This document shows positions 4,116 to 5,603 of a stretch of 5,603 nucleotides of DNA, in pieces; the stretch's first letter is position 1, and every line of letters starts with the position of its first letter. The DNA is from JAAYYM01 sp964483545 (GTDB lineage: Bacteria; Bacillota; Clostridia; Lachnospirales; Lachnospiraceae): contig CAZACC010000123.1 of assembly GCA_964483545.1 (NCBI GenBank), positions 1 through 5,603 of the forward strand, written 5' to 3'. Under the pieces are notes generated by a model. That model was not told where the DNA came from. It saw only the letters and a program-made list of their open reading frames with translations, and did not search any database. Both the position numbers and the translations under genes were made by a program.

Positions 4116-5315
4116 ATGAGTGAAAAAAGGAGAGATAGCAAAGGCCGTATCCTACATAACGGCGAGATTCAACAGAAAAGTGGAAGGTATCGTTATAAAT
4201 ATTATGATGCCACCGGTAAAGATAGATACCTTTATAGTTGGAGACTTGATAAAAATGATAGAATTTCAGTGGATAAGGCTCCTGGCCCGTCACTGAGAGA
4301 ATTGGAAAAGCAGGTACTGGCAGATCAGTTTCACGGGATTGTGATAGGTGGAGGTGACTTGACAGTGGTAGAACTTGTTGAAAAATATGTAGCAACACGA
4401 ACTGGCGTAAGAAGTTCTACCAAGGCGGGGTATCAGACTACGATCAATTTCCTGAAAAAAGATTTTTTTGGTCAGAAGCGAATTGATCAGATTCATATTT
4501 CAGATGCAAAGTTGTGGTTGATTAAACTTCAGCAAAGAGATGGCAAAGGTTATAGTACAATTCATACGATACGAGGTATTTTAAGACCGGCATTTCAGCT
4601 TGCTTTTGAAGATGACTTGATTAGAAGGAATCCCTTCGATTTTGAACTTGCTACTGTAATTGTAAATGATAGTGTTACTCGTGAAGCAATTACAAGAGAC
4701 CAGGAAAGAAAGTATCTGAAATTTGTGCAGGAGGATAAACATTTCTGCAAATATTATGAAGGAATCTATATTCTTTTCAATACCGGACTTAGAATCTCAG
4801 AGTTTGTAGGACTTACAACAAAAAATATTGATTTTAAGAATCATAAAATTATCGTGAATCATCAGCTTCAAAGAACGAGCCAGATGGAATATATCATCGA
4901 GGAGCCTAAAACAGAAAAGGGTGTTAGAGAAATCCCCATGACGGAAGAAGTGGAAGAAGCATTTCGAACGATTATAAAGAATCGAAAGCATCCAAGGGTT
5001 GAACCAATGATAGGTGGATATTCTGGATTTCTATATCTGGACAAGAATAATATGCCAATGGTTGCACTTCATTGGCAAAAATATTTTCAGCATATTCTTG
5101 AAAAGTATAACAAAATCTATAAAGTGCAGATGCCTATTGTGACGCCACATGTATGCAGGCATACGTTCTGTTCTAAGATGGCAAAGAGTGGTATGAATCC
5201 CAAAAGTTTGCAGTATATTATGGGACATTCAGATATTAGTGTTACGTTGAATACCTATACTCATGTGAATTTTGATGATGCAGCAGAGGAAATGAAGCGT
5301 GTTTGCGTCATCTAA
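4116..5315 (+). CDS. int: Tn916-family tyrosine recombinase (integrase)
   Basis: 399 aa, close to the 405 aa of Tn916 Int. It catalyses integration and, with Xis, excision. Residues about 8-75 resemble the N-terminal arm-binding domain (KGRILHNGEIQQKSGRYRYKY, then a W-R-L-D core). Residues about 82-175 are the SAM-like core-binding domain (TVVELVEKYVATRTGVRSST). The catalytic domain carries R226 in NTGLRISEF, probable K265 in EEPKTEKGVREIPM, H345 and R348 in TPHVCRHTF, H371 in MGHSDISVT and nucleophile Y381 in LNTYTHV. All catalytic residues are present, so it should be active. The start is set by AAAGGAG at 4100-4106. It is the last element gene, and the phosphatase gene starts 215 bp downstream on the same strand, as expected for an integrase beside its attachment site. 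Confidence 0.95.
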   Translation: MSEKRRDSKGRILHNGEIQQKSGRYRYKYYDATGKDRYLYSWRLDKNDRISVDKAPGPSLRELEKQVLADQFHGIVIGGGDLTVVELVEKYVATRTGVRSSTKAGYQTTINFLKKDFFGQKRIDQIHISDAKLWLIKLQQRDGKGYSTIHTIRGILRPAFQLAFEDDLIRRNPFDFELATVIVNDSVTREAITRDQERKYLKFVQEDKHFCKYYEGIYILFNTGLRISEFVGLTTKNIDFKNHKIIVNHQLQRTSQMEYIIEEPKTEKGVREIPMTEEVEEAFRTIIKNRKHPRVEPMIGGYSGFLYLDKNNMPMVALHWQKYFQHILEKYNKIYKVQMPIVTPHVCRHTFCSKMAKSGMNPKSLQYIMGHSDISVTLNTYTHVNFDDAAEEMKRVCVI

Positions 5316-5362
5316 TCTGACGAAAAAAAGGTAAAAAAGTGCTTCAAACCTGCTAAAATACG

Positions 5363-5391
5363 TGGGGGTACGAACGCCCTCCGTACCCCCA
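5363..5391 (+). terminator. GC-rich hairpin after int (terminator or Int arm sites)
   Basis: TGGGGGTACG (5363-5372) and CGTACCCCCA (5382-5391) form a perfect 10-bp stem with a 9-base loop. Only three T residues follow, so termination may be incomplete. The right arm is also the first unit of a tandem repeat (5382-5405), so the dyad may primarily be protein-binding DNA at the element end. Confidence 0.5.
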
Positions 5392-5405
5392 TTTGTACCC
5401 CTATT
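5382..5405 (+). repeat. Tandem 12-bp repeat, candidate integrase arm-binding sites
   Basis: CGTACCCCCATT (5382-5393) is followed directly by TGTACCCCTATT (5394-5405), identical at 10 of 12 positions. A third copy in inverted orientation occupies 5363-5372. Short direct repeats near the element end, next to int, are where Tn916-type integrases bind with their N-terminal domain. No copy was found in the left 150 bases. Confidence 0.45.
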
Positions 5406-5426
5406 GCTGACTATTTTATACCAAAT

Positions 5427-5529
5427 TATGCGATAATATACGATAAAAAAGGGAAAATGAAAAGAGACGAAAAGTCCAAAAAATCCAGTAAAATCAATAT
5501 ATGCGAGCCTATGCGACAGTATACAAGAT
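5427..5529 (+). repeat. Helically phased TATGCGA repeats at the right boundary
   Basis: Units occur in two clusters at 10-base steps: TATGCGATAA at 5427 and TATACGATAA at 5437; then TATGCGAGCC at 5500, TATGCGACAG at 5510 and a degenerate TATACAAGAT at 5520. The 10-base spacing puts them on one face of the helix. The second cluster runs up to the start codon at 5531. They may be excisionase or integrase sites, or an operator of the phosphatase gene. Confidence 0.4.
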
Positions 5530-5530
5530 A

Positions 5531-5603
5531 ATGATAAAAATACTTTTCATCTGCCACGGCAACATCTGCAGAAGCCCAATTGTCGAGTTTGTTATGAAAG
5601 ATC
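5531..5603 (+). CDS. Low-molecular-weight protein tyrosine phosphatase, 5' fragment (cut by window end)
   Basis: The 24 visible codons read MIKILFICHGNICRSPIVEF and continue VMKD. The phosphatase P-loop C-X5-R-S is complete: C8, R14, S15. These cytoplasmic enzymes remove phosphate from phosphotyrosine through a cysteinyl-phosphate intermediate. The rest of the protein (usually about 150 aa) lies outside the window. Codons are richer in G/C than in the element genes (ATC TGC CAC GGC AAC), suggesting this is host chromosome flanking the element. No Shine-Dalgarno is visible before the ATG (GTATACAAGATA), as if the native leader had been replaced by the element end. Confidence 0.85.
   Translation, partial: MIKILFICHGNICRSPIVEFVMKD

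Noticed and set aside
5306..5322. CGTCA/TGACG stem overlapping the int stop codon as a terminator
   Set aside because: Only 5 bp, and it is followed by an A run, not a T run, on the plus strand.
1..5603. tRNA, rRNA or CRISPR array
   Set aside because: No cloverleaf, rRNA-like segment or regularly spaced direct repeats with unique spacers was found by reading both strands.

Overview
The window looks like nearly all of a small integrative element in a low-GC Gram-positive host, most likely a Clostridia/Lachnospiraceae-type Firmicute. The basis is a Tn916-type integrase and excisionase pair, an AT-rich element backbone, strong GGAGG/AAAGGAG ribosome binding sites, and a XRE repressor of a style I associate with clostridial mobile elements. 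No database search was possible, so family names rest on motifs and recall.

Layout: (1) 1-154, left flank with a perfect 21-bp dyad and a stem-loop after the repressor gene. (2) 155-1021, minus strand, XRE repressor, with a promoter so close to the ATG that the mRNA may be leaderless. (3) 1022-1657, about 640 bp with no large gene but dense in structure: an operator-like dyad, a strong plus-strand terminator, a possible promoter, two tiny ORFs (35 and 10 codons) in a higher-GC patch, then a 230-bp zone of nested inverted repeats ending in a terminator-like hairpin. (4) 1658-3560, a CHC2 zinc-finger primase-like protein overlapping by 35 bp with a VapE-family P-loop helicase/ATPase. (5) 3669-4010, excisionase with an unusual N-terminal extension. 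(6) 4116-5315, tyrosine integrase whose own promoter, a large dyad and a ribosome-site hairpin overlap. (7) 5316-5530, right end with two families of short repeats that look like protein-binding arrays. (8) 5531 to the end, the first 24 codons of a host-like low-molecular-weight tyrosine phosphatase gene.

How it may work (inference): the repressor keeps the element quiet. On derepression the rightward genes supply replication functions, and Xis plus Int excise the element from beside the phosphatase gene. No relaxase, capsid, packaging, resistance or defence gene is visible. The element is therefore a bare replication-plus-recombination cassette, perhaps a phage satellite or a mobilizable element using a helper. 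The structured zone at 1361-1592 is the best candidate for the unexplained part: an attenuator, a replication origin or an oriT. The left boundary cannot be fixed, so further genes could lie beyond base 1.
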